Assembly (NCBI RefSeq): GCF_007744075.1
Contig: NZ_CP036266.1
Span: forward strand, 886,001 to 950,000
Length of the DNA stretch: 64,000 nt
Source of the DNA: Gimesia chilikensis
GTDB lineage: Bacteria > Planctomycetota > Planctomycetia > Planctomycetales > Planctomycetaceae
Direction: 5' to 3'
Part shown: positions 16,152 to 25,501 of the stretch, in pieces
How the letters are laid out: each line of letters begins with the position of its first letter
How positions within the stretch are numbered: the stretch's first letter is position 1
Translations under genes and position numbers: made by a program
The notes under the pieces: model-generated
Told to the model about the DNA's origin: nothing
Database searches by the model: none
Seen by the model: the letters and a program-made list of their open reading frames with translations, nothing else

Positions 16152-17579
16152 ATGCTCTCCGAACTCAAACTCCTCGACGCCACACTCTATCGCACGGACA
16201 CGCAGACCCGCATGCCCTTTCGGTTCGGCATCGCCGTCATGACCGCGGCCCCGCACGTCTTCCTCAAGTGCCGCTATGAAATCGGCGGGCAGGTCGTCAC
16301 CGGCATCGCCGCCGAGGGACTGTTGCCCCGCTGGTTCGACAAGTCGCCCGAAAAACAGGCCGATCAGGAAATCGACGAAATGCTGCAGGTCATCCGGCAG
16401 GCCGTCGCGTTCGCCCGCCAGGCGGCACCCGCGCCCACGTTTGACTTCTGGCGACAGGTCTACCAGTCACAGGTCGCCTGGGCCGCGGAGCAGGGCTTCC
16501 CTTCATTATTGGCCCAGTTCGGCGTCACGATGGTCGAACGAACGCTGCTCGACGCACTCGCCCGGGCCGAACAATGTAACCTGGCCACGCTGCTGCGGGA
16601 GAATCGCGTCGGCCTCGATCTGGCTACCATCCATCCCGAACTGAAAGGCCGCATGCCGGGTGAGTTCCTCCCCGCACAGCCACTCACGAAAATCATCGCC
16701 CGCCACACTGTCGGACTTTCCGATCCCCTGACTGCCGCTGACCTCACTCCCGAAAACCGCATCGACGACGGCCTGCCACAAACGCTGGAAGACTGCATCC
16801 GCGCCTACGGACTCAGGCACTTCAAACTCAAGGCCCAGGGGGATGTCGACCTCGATCTGGACCGGCTCCGCGCCGTCGCTCAGGTCATCATCGCGCATTG
16901 CGGCAACAATTACGCCTTCACGCTGGACGGCAACGAGCAGTACCGCGAGTTCCCCCGCTTCGTCGAACTCTGGGACGGCATCCAGGCCGACGCGGCTCTG
17001 TCTGCTTTCTTCGAAAACCTGATCTTCATCGAGCAGCCCCTGCATCGCAGTGTGGCTCTCGACCCGGCCATCGCGCACATTGCCGACTGGGAAAACGGGC
17101 CGCCGGTGATCATCGACGAATCCGACGCCGAACTCAGCGCACTCGAACAGGCACTCCAGCTCGGCTACGCGGGGACGAGCCACAAGAACTGCAAAGGCAT
17201 TATGAAGGCGACCGCCCATCGCTGCCTGATCAACCATCGCAACACCACCGAAAACACAAACCGCTACCAGATGAGCGGCGAAGACCTGGTGAATATCGGC
17301 CCCGTCGCCCTGCTGCAGGACCTCGCCGCCCAGGCAGCCCTGGGCATTACCTCCGTCGAACGCAACGGCCACCACTACTTCCATGGTCTGACCCCATTCC
17401 CCCAACAGATCAGCCAGCTGATGCTCGCCCAGCACGGCGACCTCTACACCGAAATGGACAACGGCTTCGCCCGCGTCAACATCACGAACGGCGAACTCAA
17501 CCTGACCTCGATTAATGCCGCCCCGTTCGGCGTCGGTGTGGAAGTACCCCTGGACGGCTTTGAGGAATTGTTACTCTGA
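16152..17579 (+). CDS. Enolase-superfamily protein (mandelate racemase/MLE-like)
   Basis: 475 residues, longer than the usual 350-400 of the family. The barrel motifs are visible: HFKLKAQGD (catalytic Lys pair, about 223-231), FTLDGNEQY (metal Asp), FIEQP (metal Glu), VIIDESDAE (third ligand) and SHKNCKG (Lys on the far side). The Lys on both sides of the barrel is the pattern of racemases and epimerases. The substrate cannot be told. The N-terminal capping domain spans about 1-150. The gene is alone; its codon use is strongly GC-biased, and a 309-residue antisense frame is a shadow. Confidence 0.8.
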   Translation: MLSELKLLDATLYRTDTQTRMPFRFGIAVMTAAPHVFLKCRYEIGGQVVTGIAAEGLLPRWFDKSPEKQADQEIDEMLQVIRQAVAFARQAAPAPTFDFWRQVYQSQVAWAAEQGFPSLLAQFGVTMVERTLLDALARAEQCNLATLLRENRVGLDLATIHPELKGRMPGEFLPAQPLTKIIARHTVGLSDPLTAADLTPENRIDDGLPQTLEDCIRAYGLRHFKLKAQGDVDLDLDRLRAVAQVIIAHCGNNYAFTLDGNEQYREFPRFVELWDGIQADAALSAFFENLIFIEQPLHRSVALDPAIAHIADWENGPPVIIDESDAELSALEQALQLGYAGTSHKNCKGIMKATAHRCLINHRNTTENTNRYQMSGEDLVNIGPVALLQDLAAQAALGITSVERNGHHYFHGLTPFPQQISQLMLAQHGDLYTEMDNGFARVNITNGELNLTSINAAPFGVGVEVPLDGFEELLL

Positions 17580-17682
17580 ATTATAAACCGCTTAACCTAC
17601 TAAATTGAGAATGATTTTCTACATACAGCTTCAATAAATGATTCTTGATTTGCCAAGCGTTCAACGTGTTTTTTATTCCACT

Positions 17683-19131
17683 TCATTTTTCGAGGAGATT
17701 TGGAAGTCGAAATTCAAATTTCGGATAAATCACATCAAGAGAATCGAGAATTCGGTTTAGTACTCGAAACAAATCCGGAACTACAGAAGGGAAGTTTCGT
17801 GGATAAACTCGCGGAACTCGTTGTAATCGATGAAATGGATTCAAATCCCACGTAGTACCCACTGATGCAACTCCCAGCCAGTCTCCGTGAAGAATGCTAG
17901 ACGAATAATCATAATATGAATCATAGAGATCCTTTGTGCCACCTTTTTCAGCTCGGGATCGAATATTCTCTCCCGACCAATCACCTAATTCGATATCTGT
18001 GAAATACTTTGCTTGTTCTTCCTGTAAATAAGCGTTAATCCAATCACTATCCACACAATGCGTATTTGCTAATTCATGCTCTAACTTCTCTGAAATTAGG
18101 TGTGCTTGTCCACTGCCGTACTGTCGAAATTTGTACCACAGGGCTGGTTCATTTTTCTTTGTTAAGAATGACATGTTAATTGCACATTCGGTAACAGATC
18201 TAAGCACAGCAAGCCCACTGAATCGATTATGGGACCGTAACTCAACAACTTCGTAGGCCAATGCTGTCGCGGCGAATACTAGCCCAAATGCAGTTTCATG
18301 AATTCGATCTGCACTACCTTGTCGGGTTTCCCAAAAATGCTCGTTGAGTACTCCAGTCAATGTCGTCAATTGATATGCGATACCTAAATCGTTGTCGCTA
18401 AGATATTGATCTTCTGGTGGAGCGGGGGCAGGGTGTAATTTACGAAAAACATCATTCCAAAACTGTTCAGGCCAATTTGTTGAAATGATTCGATTACTTC
18501 CGGCGGTGCATCGAAAGAATCCTCCAGCCATTTCAAGATTTGTCGGATATTCATCATGCATTCTGTCAAAGTCTGGCGGGACTGTCATTTGCCCCGTGGC
18601 CGAACCGACTTGACTGATAAACCAGCAAATATGTGTTGCATATTTCGATTGGAAATCGTTGCACCTTTGGATGGCATGTCCTAAAGCAAACCATTGTTCA
18701 AGTGTCTCTTCAGAAAGAAATTCATTTGACCATGATTTTAAGGCAGGAAGATTCGATAGATTACAGAGGGGGGCAAAAATATCTTTCTCGAATTCATTTG
18801 ATAAAGAATTAAGTAGGTTTTTTCGTTCAATTTGAGGCAGTGCAGCAATTGCAGAGTGCGAGCCCGGTTGAACTTCATGATTCTCAAGACACGAATGACT
18901 TGGCCATGCAGAGACAATACGGCGTAGACGTACTAAAGCCTCATCCTCTTCGATCGAAGAGAAAACTAATGCAACCCACAGATATTCGGGTAACTGGATA
19001 TCTTGCCAACTAGATTTTTCGAATGGGATTGATGAGCTCTCCGAGATAGTTGTCATCGGTGCTTTTAGCGTCTTCTTGTCTCTCTTAAATGCGGAGAATG
19101 GTTTTGACTTCTTCTTTCTCTTTTTAGCCAT
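17683..19131 (-). CDS. DUF5677-like protein
   Basis: 482 residues. The C-terminal half has the helical pattern of DUF5677: FAATALAYEVVELRSHNRFS, then LRSVTECAINMSFL and DYSSSILHGDWLGV. The N-terminus is very basic (MAKKRKKKSKPFSAFKRDKK). DUF5677 proteins are uncharacterised; similar genes are scattered and often lie near mobile or defence genes. The gene and the flanking DNA up to 19.5 kb are much richer in A and T than the neighbours on both sides, which suggests recent acquisition. No partner gene is visible. Confidence 0.7.
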   Translation of the reverse strand: MAKKRKKKSKPFSAFKRDKKTLKAPMTTISESSSIPFEKSSWQDIQLPEYLWVALVFSSIEEDEALVRLRRIVSAWPSHSCLENHEVQPGSHSAIAALPQIERKNLLNSLSNEFEKDIFAPLCNLSNLPALKSWSNEFLSEETLEQWFALGHAIQRCNDFQSKYATHICWFISQVGSATGQMTVPPDFDRMHDEYPTNLEMAGGFFRCTAGSNRIISTNWPEQFWNDVFRKLHPAPAPPEDQYLSDNDLGIAYQLTTLTGVLNEHFWETRQGSADRIHETAFGLVFAATALAYEVVELRSHNRFSGLAVLRSVTECAINMSFLTKKNEPALWYKFRQYGSGQAHLISEKLEHELANTHCVDSDWINAYLQEEQAKYFTDIELGDWSGENIRSRAEKGGTKDLYDSYYDYSSSILHGDWLGVASVGTTWDLNPFHRLQRVPRVYPRNFPSVVPDLFRVLNRILDSLDVIYPKFEFRLPNLLEK

Positions 19132-19498
19132 TGATGAACCTTTTTTACCAACTTATAGTAATTTATTACCTGTCTTAGTGATTGGTGAACTCAACTTTCA
19201 GACCTATCTATTATCTGCCTCAAGAGGTGAGATTCTGATTTATGATAGGTGATACGTATATTCTTTAAGTGGATATGTGGTTCATTATTTCAATGTATCT
19301 TCGATAAGTCATTCTTAAGTTCACAATAATTTTATGTGCTCTAGGGCTAGTAGGCACTATATTAGACTATTTTATGACTAATAAGGTTCGACCAATAAAA
19401 GAATTCAGGTACAGAGTGGCGCCCGTTTCTATTACATGGTAGAAAAAAGAACTTTTTATCCTACTGGCAGTCGCTCCGCATCATAATGAACCCCGTCG
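19132..19498. other. AT-rich intergenic stretch
   Basis: About 370 bases upstream of both the DUF5677 gene (minus) and the methyltransferase (plus). It is strongly AT-rich, and ends at the sharp change to GC-rich coding sequence near 19490. I see no RNA gene, repeat or integrase site. Confidence 0.4.
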
Positions 19499-20248
19499 AT
19501 GACCACCGACTATAACAAAATCGCCGAGCAGTACCGCGAAGTCAAAGGACGCCCCTGGCGGTCGCTGGTCGAAGAGTATTCGATGCTCCAACTGATCGGC
19601 TCCGTGGCCGGCCTGAAGGTCGTCGACCTCGCCTGTGGCGAAGGCTTCTTCACCCGCAAACTCAGGCAACTGGGCGCCGCCTCAATCGTCGGTACCGATG
19701 TCTCCCAGGAGATGATCAAACTGGCGACCGAGCGGGAACAAGCTGAACCGCTGGGCATCGACTACCTCGTCGAAGACGTGCGGGCAGAGGGCCCCCGGCT
19801 CGACCATGATCTCGCAGTCGCTGCCTGGTTACTCGTCTACGCTCACGATCGGGAGGAACTGGCTGCCATGTGCCGGGGCCTCGCGCGTCAGCTCAGGCCC
19901 GGAGGGCGGCTCGTCACGCTGACCACCAATCCGCAGCTCTATTTCTTCCCAGAGTTCGATTACCAGAAGTACGGCTTCCAGATTCATCTCGAAGATCAGG
20001 CCCGCGAAGGCGCCCTGATCCGCTGGACGGGCCGTCTCAAAGATGGCTCCCAGCTCGAAGTCATTAACTACTACCTCCCCGAGGAAGCGTATGCCTCCGC
20101 CCTGGAATCGGCCGGCTTTCAAGACATTACCTTTTATCCGCTCAGCCTTTCACCGGAAGCAGCCGACGAAGCAGATTACTGGGCCGACATGATCAACCAG
20201 CCCCCGGCCATCATGATCGAAGCCATCCGGGCAGAGGACGCGATCTGA
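19499..20248 (+). CDS. Class I SAM-dependent methyltransferase
   Basis: 249 residues. Motif I is clear: VVDLACGEGFFTRKL (about 41-55), followed by an acidic end of strand 2 (VGTDVS), then YLVEDVRAE and a hydrophobic strand LAVAAWLLVYA, as in Rossmann-fold methyltransferases of the UbiE/small-molecule group. The start ATG at 19499 has no obvious Shine-Dalgarno but fits the family. The substrate is unknown. The gene is a single unit between the AT-rich stretch and the lactate dehydrogenase gene. Confidence 0.85.
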   Translation: MTTDYNKIAEQYREVKGRPWRSLVEEYSMLQLIGSVAGLKVVDLACGEGFFTRKLRQLGAASIVGTDVSQEMIKLATEREQAEPLGIDYLVEDVRAEGPRLDHDLAVAAWLLVYAHDREELAAMCRGLARQLRPGGRLVTLTTNPQLYFFPEFDYQKYGFQIHLEDQAREGALIRWTGRLKDGSQLEVINYYLPEEAYASALESAGFQDITFYPLSLSPEAADEADYWADMINQPPAIMIEAIRAEDAI

Positions 20249-20270
20249 ATTCCAGCAGTCCAGCGGTCAA

Positions 20271-20299
20271 TGTTCAGAACTGCCGCATTGTTCTATAAT
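20271..20299 (+). promoter_or_regulatory. Candidate promoter for the lactate dehydrogenase gene
   Basis: A perfect TATAAT (20294-20299) stands 47 bases before the start codon, with a weak TGTTCA (20271-20276) at a 17-bp spacing. Confidence 0.4.
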
Positions 20300-20346
20300 C
20301 GTATCTGGCGCGCAGAGTTCACGCAGTAGTCAGAGTAAGGGAAAGG

Positions 20347-21501
20347 ATGTCAGCAGTGACAGACAGGAATGATCGGGAACGGCTTGAGGATTTCATCGCA
20401 CAGTTACAGTCGCAGTCGGGCCTCAATCCGCTGAAGTACGAACGCATGCTGGCTGAGTTGCACGCAACTCAGCCGTTGGACGGGCACGACGCAGAGGGCC
20501 GCCGACAGATTGCTTTTTTCGATGCGAAGCAGTATGACCTCCATTCATTTTCCGCTAGAAACGACGACAGCTTCCAGCTGATCGCCATCGAATCGCCCCT
20601 CAATGAACAGACCGCCTCCGCTGCTGCCGGCTGCAAGGTGGTCTGCATCTTCGTCAATGATGAAGCGCACGAGTCGGTCATCGCGCGGCTCGCGGAACTG
20701 GGCGTGGAACTGATCGCCCTCCGCTGTGCCGGCTTCAATAATGTCGATCTCGAAGCCTGCCGGAAATACGGCATCAGTGTCGTGCGGGTGCCCGCCTATT
20801 CGCCGCATGCGGTCGCCGAACATACCGTGGCGTTGATGCTCATGCTCAACCGACATCTGCACCAGGCGTACCTGCGGAACCGGGCTGGGGCGTTCATTCT
20901 GGATGGACTGACCGGCTTCGACATGCACGGTAAAACCGTCGGCGTCATCGGCACCGGGAAGATCGGCCAGTGCGTCGTCGAGATTCTCACCGGCTTCGGC
21001 TGTCGCGTGCTGGCCTATGACGTACAAGAAAATCCTGAAGTCGCCAGCCTGCCACAGACAAAGTATGTCGACCTGGATGAACTGCTCTCTCAGTCCGATG
21101 TCATCACACTGCACGTGCCACTCTTCGAAGAGACCTATCACCTGATTAACCAGGAAACCATCGCCCGCATGAAACCGGGGGTCATGCTGATCAACACCTC
21201 GCGGGGCGGCCTGGTCGAAACGGTCTCGCTGATCGACGGCTTAAAGACCGGCCAGATCGGCTACGCCGGCCTGGATGTCTATGAAGAAGAGGCGGGCATT
21301 TTCTTCCACGATATCTCAAATCAGGTTCTCGACGACGACGTACTGGCCCGACTGATGACATTCAACAATGTCGTTATCACTTCGCATCAGGCATTCCTGA
21401 CGAATGAGGCCCTGGATAACATCGCTGAAACCACCTACGCCAACATCGATGAATTTTTCGCCGGCAAACGAGGCGCCGAGCTGACGCACCACGTCGGGTA
21501 A
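20347..21501 (+). CDS. ldhA: D-lactate dehydrogenase, LdhA-like, with N-terminal extension
   Basis: 384 residues. From residue about 55 (IAFFDAKQYD) on, it follows E. coli LdhA closely: VCIFVNDEAH, LRCAGFNNVDL (active-site Arg region), VRVPAYSPHAVAEH, VGVIGTGKIG (NAD-binding), INTSRGGLV and TSHQAFLT with the catalytic His. It reduces pyruvate to D-lactate with NADH in the cytosol. The first 54 residues are an added helical segment not present in E. coli LdhA. GGGAAAGG precedes the ATG. A perfect TATAAT lies upstream. No operon partner. Confidence 0.88.
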   Translation: MSAVTDRNDRERLEDFIAQLQSQSGLNPLKYERMLAELHATQPLDGHDAEGRRQIAFFDAKQYDLHSFSARNDDSFQLIAIESPLNEQTASAAAGCKVVCIFVNDEAHESVIARLAELGVELIALRCAGFNNVDLEACRKYGISVVRVPAYSPHAVAEHTVALMLMLNRHLHQAYLRNRAGAFILDGLTGFDMHGKTVGVIGTGKIGQCVVEILTGFGCRVLAYDVQENPEVASLPQTKYVDLDELLSQSDVITLHVPLFEETYHLINQETIARMKPGVMLINTSRGGLVETVSLIDGLKTGQIGYAGLDVYEEEAGIFFHDISNQVLDDDVLARLMTFNNVVITSHQAFLTNEALDNIAETTYANIDEFFAGKRGAELTHHVG

Positions 21502-21530
21502 CAGAGTGAAGTTGATCCAGCGTCGACACA

Positions 21531-22169
21531 TTAACCGGTGTGCCGCACCTCATTCCCGAAAAATTCCACCGACCACACGCTGCCATACTCGCTGATCACA
21601 TCTATAAACCAGTATCCCGTCTCGGGTTCGACCGTTATTTTATCCAAGGTGACCGGACGCGAATCCTGGTGGGGGACGTTATGCAGGTAGTAAGCCAGGT
21701 TGTGTAGAATGCGAAAGGCGACGCAGAGCGCTTCATCATCGACGCCAGTCTCACCTCCCGGCAGCACGAGGTCAATATCATCGACCTGAATCCACGCATC
21801 GGCTAACTCCGGCGGACGCCAGATAGGAGCCAGGTTTTCGGTGTATCCATACCACCAGTCGCCTTCCAGATCGCCGGCCGACTCTGTCAGTCCCATGTCA
21901 AACAGAGTGTTGAGTTGATACAGGACCCAGAGCGCATAATTCCTTGGGGTATTGACCGTGCATAGTAACTCCAGCCACTTTCGTTCCCCCAGGAAGACTA
22001 TGCCGTACCGTTTCTCAAAACCGATCAGTTCCCGGATCCGACTGTTGACTTTATCCGACGACAAATTACTTTTACCAATCAGCGATTCCTGTCCGATCTC
22101 CTGTTCGAGCTTGCGATATTCAGACCACGGCAAGTAACGCCTTTGATCAGCGGAGAAGGGGGAATCCAT
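21531..22169 (-). CDS. Hypothetical protein
   Basis: 212 residues, no signal peptide. It has a polar N-terminal region (1-55), a helical middle containing YGIVFLGERKWLELL, and an aromatic, strand-rich C-terminal part (GYWFIDVISEYGSVWSVEFF). It ends 29 bases from the stop of the convergent lactate dehydrogenase gene. I do not recognise the family; its soluble, acidic character recalls immunity-type proteins of planctomycetes, but that is only an impression. Confidence 0.55.
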   Translation of the reverse strand: MDSPFSADQRRYLPWSEYRKLEQEIGQESLIGKSNLSSDKVNSRIRELIGFEKRYGIVFLGERKWLELLCTVNTPRNYALWVLYQLNTLFDMGLTESAGDLEGDWWYGYTENLAPIWRPPELADAWIQVDDIDLVLPGGETGVDDEALCVAFRILHNLAYYLHNVPHQDSRPVTLDKITVEPETGYWFIDVISEYGSVWSVEFFGNEVRHTG

Positions 22170-22262
22170 GCAGTAACATTTCCAGCTAAGTAAATCGACG
22201 AGACACAGGCGGGATCACGTTCCTCCCGCCCGATTTCAGGACGACTCCAGTCTCGCGGATTC

Positions 22263-23021
22263 TCACTTTTCAGGCAACAGCAATGTCGCGCCGGGAGCAA
22301 CGGTCAACTTCTCCACATGTCCCGTGTGCATTTCTCCGGACTTCGTATCCTGAAACAGCAGGTGCATGTGCACCGAAGTGCCCGGGTGGGTTATGTTGCC
22401 GGCTGCATCTTTGGCGAACACCCCAACCAGCTTGCCACTGACTTTAGGCAGATCCGCCTCATAAGGCCGCTTGCCGACGGGCAGCGCCTCTTTTCGCATC
22501 CGGGCTCGAATCGGACAGGCGCCGTTAATCACATGGAACTCGACATTTTGAAAATCGCCCTCAATCACAAACACGAACGGCCCTTTGATATTCAGACCTG
22601 ACTGGCGGGCATCCTGTTCAAACAGAGAGTTCAACTCGTCCGAAGAGACCGCCTGTGAAAGTGGATGTTTCGACCAGTCGGTCACATACCCGCCAACCAA
22701 TAGGGCAGCCTGGGTCCGGGGCGTCAGCTTGAGCGTCTGCAGTTTCCCATCCGACTTCACCTGCGTGAGTGTCACTTTGCCGTCAAGGATCGTCGCCTCA
22801 CCTCCCAGCGATTCCAGTGCGCCGACCCCATAAAAGTGCGGCTGCTTTACCAGCTCCGCAAATTTAACGCGTCCCTGGTGCTGCTGCTGGCCGATCACTT
22901 CGTGCATCTTGCCATACTGCACGAACCGTTCCCCCTCAGGCTTCGCAGCCAGTGTACTGCTGAAGCTCCCCAGCACGACTGCCAGACCACCGAGACCACT
23001 CACAAACGCAGACCATTTCAT
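22263..23021 (-). CDS. Exported acetolactate decarboxylase-like protein
   Basis: 252 residues from ATG 23021 (GGGGAGATGATTTG just before it); a longer frame to 23135 lacks such a site. Residues 1-26 form a signal peptide ending STLAA. The rest follows the ALDC fold: EVIGQQQHQGRVKFAEL, FYGVGALESLGGEATILDG near the front, and GTSVHMHLLFQD...HTGHV near the end. The paired H-x-H and a later His are the zinc ligands of bacterial acetolactate decarboxylases. Those are cytosolic and make acetoin, so the signal peptide here is unusual. The role is therefore uncertain. Confidence 0.75.
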   Translation of the reverse strand: MKWSAFVSGLGGLAVVLGSFSSTLAAKPEGERFVQYGKMHEVIGQQQHQGRVKFAELVKQPHFYGVGALESLGGEATILDGKVTLTQVKSDGKLQTLKLTPRTQAALLVGGYVTDWSKHPLSQAVSSDELNSLFEQDARQSGLNIKGPFVFVIEGDFQNVEFHVINGACPIRARMRKEALPVGKRPYEADLPKVSGKLVGVFAKDAAGNITHPGTSVHMHLLFQDTKSGEMHTGHVEKLTVAPGATLLLPEK

Positions 23022-23269
23022 CAAATCATCTCCCCGACTGCTAAATTGATAAATTACCAGTCCTGCACAGCGGGAATTATACGCATCCTGGAGGCAGGGG
23101 AACAGCAGGAGAATCGCGGGGCGATCAACCTTCATGGCACTTTCATCATCGACTCAATGAAACTGCCTCGCGCAGCAGAGTGTATTGACATGGGAACCAG
23201 GGAGGGTATTCTCAATCTGTATCCTGCCCATCTCGACTGTTTCCGGTCTGGTATCAAAAGGAGAGTTCC

Positions 23270-23785
23270 ATGGATCTGCCCCCACAAGTTCAGAATCTGA
23301 TAGACGCCGTCTCGGCCCTGCCCGGGGTGGCCGGCTGTTTCTGCACTCCCCAGCCCCTGGATGAGATCGACGTCGATATGCTCTCACTCCCCGGCGATTT
23401 CGGCAGTCTGCCTCAGGCCGCCCTGATCCGCACGCAGGGGGGACGCGGAGATGAAGTGCTGATCCAGACCGAAGTGATTTTCGATCGTTCTCCCGGTGCC
23501 TGGCTCAGCCTCGAATTCCTGGCCTGGTGGGTGCGGGACTGGGGACGCAGCGGTCGCGAAATCCAGATGCGGCCCATGGCCTTGCCTCCCCAAGGCTACG
23601 AAATCCAGTTGGGCCGAACCCTGAAGTTCTTCATCGAGTACTTCGTCATCGAAACTGAGAACGACTACGGTGATACACTGAAAGTCGTCCAGGAGATGGC
23701 CGATTCGATCGCTGAGAATTTCCAAAGTTACCAGGAGTGCTTTGAGAACCCGGCGGAGTTCACCGGCGATATCGAAAGCATCTGA
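23270..23785 (+). CDS. Hypothetical protein
   Basis: 171 residues, acidic, soluble. The N-terminal part has CFCTPQPLDEIDVD and a strand-rich region (ALIRTQG, EVLIQTEVIFD), followed by a Trp-rich helix (LSLEFLAWWVRDWGR) and a long acidic C-terminal helix. AGGAGAG before the ATG is a good ribosome binding site. No family recognised. It ends 46 bases from the convergent FecR-like gene. Confidence 0.6.
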   Translation: MDLPPQVQNLIDAVSALPGVAGCFCTPQPLDEIDVDMLSLPGDFGSLPQAALIRTQGGRGDEVLIQTEVIFDRSPGAWLSLEFLAWWVRDWGRSGREIQMRPMALPPQGYEIQLGRTLKFFIEYFVIETENDYGDTLKVVQEMADSIAENFQSYQECFENPAEFTGDIESI

Positions 23786-23831
23786 TACGCTTTTGTCTGG
23801 GGCTGCCGGGCAACATGATTGCTTCCCGGGG

Positions 23832-25496
23832 TCACTCCTGTTCGAGTACCAGTCGGGGCAGATTGGGATCGACGACCGATGACCAGGTACTGCCGATGCG
23901 TAATTCATCGAACAGGTAAGTACTGTTTTTGCCGACATGGAAACGGGCTACGTCAAACTCGTGTGAGGATTCGAAGGGAGTGGTGACGCAGGTCCAGACA
24001 GCCGGTTCCTGATCCGGAATGGTTTCTGCTTCCGCAAACGCACGCATAAAGACCTGGTCCAGGGCTTTTTCACTGGCGACTATTTTCGCGACAAACAGAT
24101 ATGTCTCCCCGCTTTGCAGAGGGGGCGCTCTTTCAATGATCTGCAGATCGGCCTGCAGGATCGCATAATCGTTTATACTCATTCCCATGCGGATTTTGGG
24201 GGGATCTTCCTGCTGGCCGGAAGGAAACAGGGCGAAATTTCCATACTGGTTAGATTGACTTTTTTGATCCGTTTTGACTTTCTGCATGTAGAAACTGACG
24301 TAATAGATCGCGTTGATATCCAGGCGAACTGGCTGCTTCAATTTGCGAAAGAAAGAAATTCCTCCCCGGAGTTCGAGCAGCCCCAACTGGCTGGGGGCCA
24401 CCTCGGTTCGAGCCAGTGATTCACGGGGATGGCTGAATGACTGGTTCACTCTGCCGCCGGCTTTCGAGGTTCGCCAGGGATTCACCCAGCCGATTCCGGA
24501 GTTCTGCCACGGGGAAGACTGCTCGGGATCCAGAATTTCCGGCGGATGAAAACTGTCATAGGCCCGCAGTTCCTGGCGCTGTGCCTGTAAATTCTCTGGG
24601 GTTCCCGGAACTTCTCTTTTGAAGAGTTTCGGCTCCAGTTGAATATCTTCAATCTGCCTGTCATTCAGATGCCGGGCCTGGCCTTCTTCGATGATCACCG
24701 ATTCTGAAAACTGGTCGTTCTTCTGATTGGGGTCGACCCGCACGGCTCCTTCAAACACGTGCAAATCGACTTCACCGTCCTGATGAATCTGCGCGCCGTA
24801 TTCGGTGCCGATATCATGCAAGGTGAGCAGGGGAGTGATCAGCGAAAATTCCGGCGCCGGTTCATAGCCGTGCAGAACGATTTTGCCGTAATCCAGTTTC
24901 GCGCGGCTGGATGTCACCAGGTTGATTTTGGTTGGCCCTTCGATAATCAAACGCACGCCTGTATCAAAGCGAAATTCAGCGACTCCCCGTTCCAGGACCA
25001 GATCCTCCGACATCAGCCTCTGACCGGAGAACTCAGGCGGAGACTCGCTGCCCCAGACGCAATCCGTAGAACGCGTGAGTGTGGCTAAATAAGTCCGATC
25101 CTCTTTCACGGACTGCGGATCGGGGGCACGGTTCCCCGGGAAATATCCCGCGAAACTCCAGGCCAGCAGCAGTCCCAACAGCAGCGAGCAACTGGCCACG
25201 ACAGAATAACGCAGAAACGCCGCCCGCCTGGGGACCACCGGCTGCGGGGCAGCCTGCGGTTGCTGTGCGTGGTGCGTCTTGAATGTCTGTTCCAGCGCCT
25301 CCAGGCGGGCCTGCATATCACTCTGCAGTCCCAGGTTGATGTCCAGGTAATCAAAGTAGTACTGCATTGCCTCGGGATTGTTCGACAGATAAGCCTGGAA
25401 CTGGTCGAACTCGGATTGCGAAATCTCTTCGGCCGGACTGTCCAGCAGCCGGTTCAGCAACGGTTCAAATTCGGGGGGGAGATCCTGGATTGACAT
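23832..25496 (-). CDS. FecR-like membrane protein with C-terminal beta-rich domain
   Basis: 554 residues. A helical cytosolic part (1-90) is followed by one membrane segment (about 95-118, SVVASCSLLLGLLLAWSFAG) and a FecR-type domain (about 160-275: GVAEFRFDTGVRLIIEGPT, LTLHDIGTEYGAQ, VHVFEG-like DLHVFEGAVRV). The C-terminal half (about 300-554) is strand-rich and may be LamG/concanavalin-like. It lies 5 bases behind the ECF sigma gene, the usual planctomycete pair in which the FecR-like protein holds or signals to the sigma factor across the membrane. The outer domain may sense a ligand. Start ATG 25496. Confidence 0.8.
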   Translation of the reverse strand: MSIQDLPPEFEPLLNRLLDSPAEEISQSEFDQFQAYLSNNPEAMQYYFDYLDINLGLQSDMQARLEALEQTFKTHHAQQPQAAPQPVVPRRAAFLRYSVVASCSLLLGLLLAWSFAGYFPGNRAPDPQSVKEDRTYLATLTRSTDCVWGSESPPEFSGQRLMSEDLVLERGVAEFRFDTGVRLIIEGPTKINLVTSSRAKLDYGKIVLHGYEPAPEFSLITPLLTLHDIGTEYGAQIHQDGEVDLHVFEGAVRVDPNQKNDQFSESVIIEEGQARHLNDRQIEDIQLEPKLFKREVPGTPENLQAQRQELRAYDSFHPPEILDPEQSSPWQNSGIGWVNPWRTSKAGGRVNQSFSHPRESLARTEVAPSQLGLLELRGGISFFRKLKQPVRLDINAIYYVSFYMQKVKTDQKSQSNQYGNFALFPSGQQEDPPKIRMGMSINDYAILQADLQIIERAPPLQSGETYLFVAKIVASEKALDQVFMRAFAEAETIPDQEPAVWTCVTTPFESSHEFDVARFHVGKNSTYLFDELRIGSTWSSVVDPNLPRLVLEQE

Positions 25497-25501
25497 TCTG
25501 C

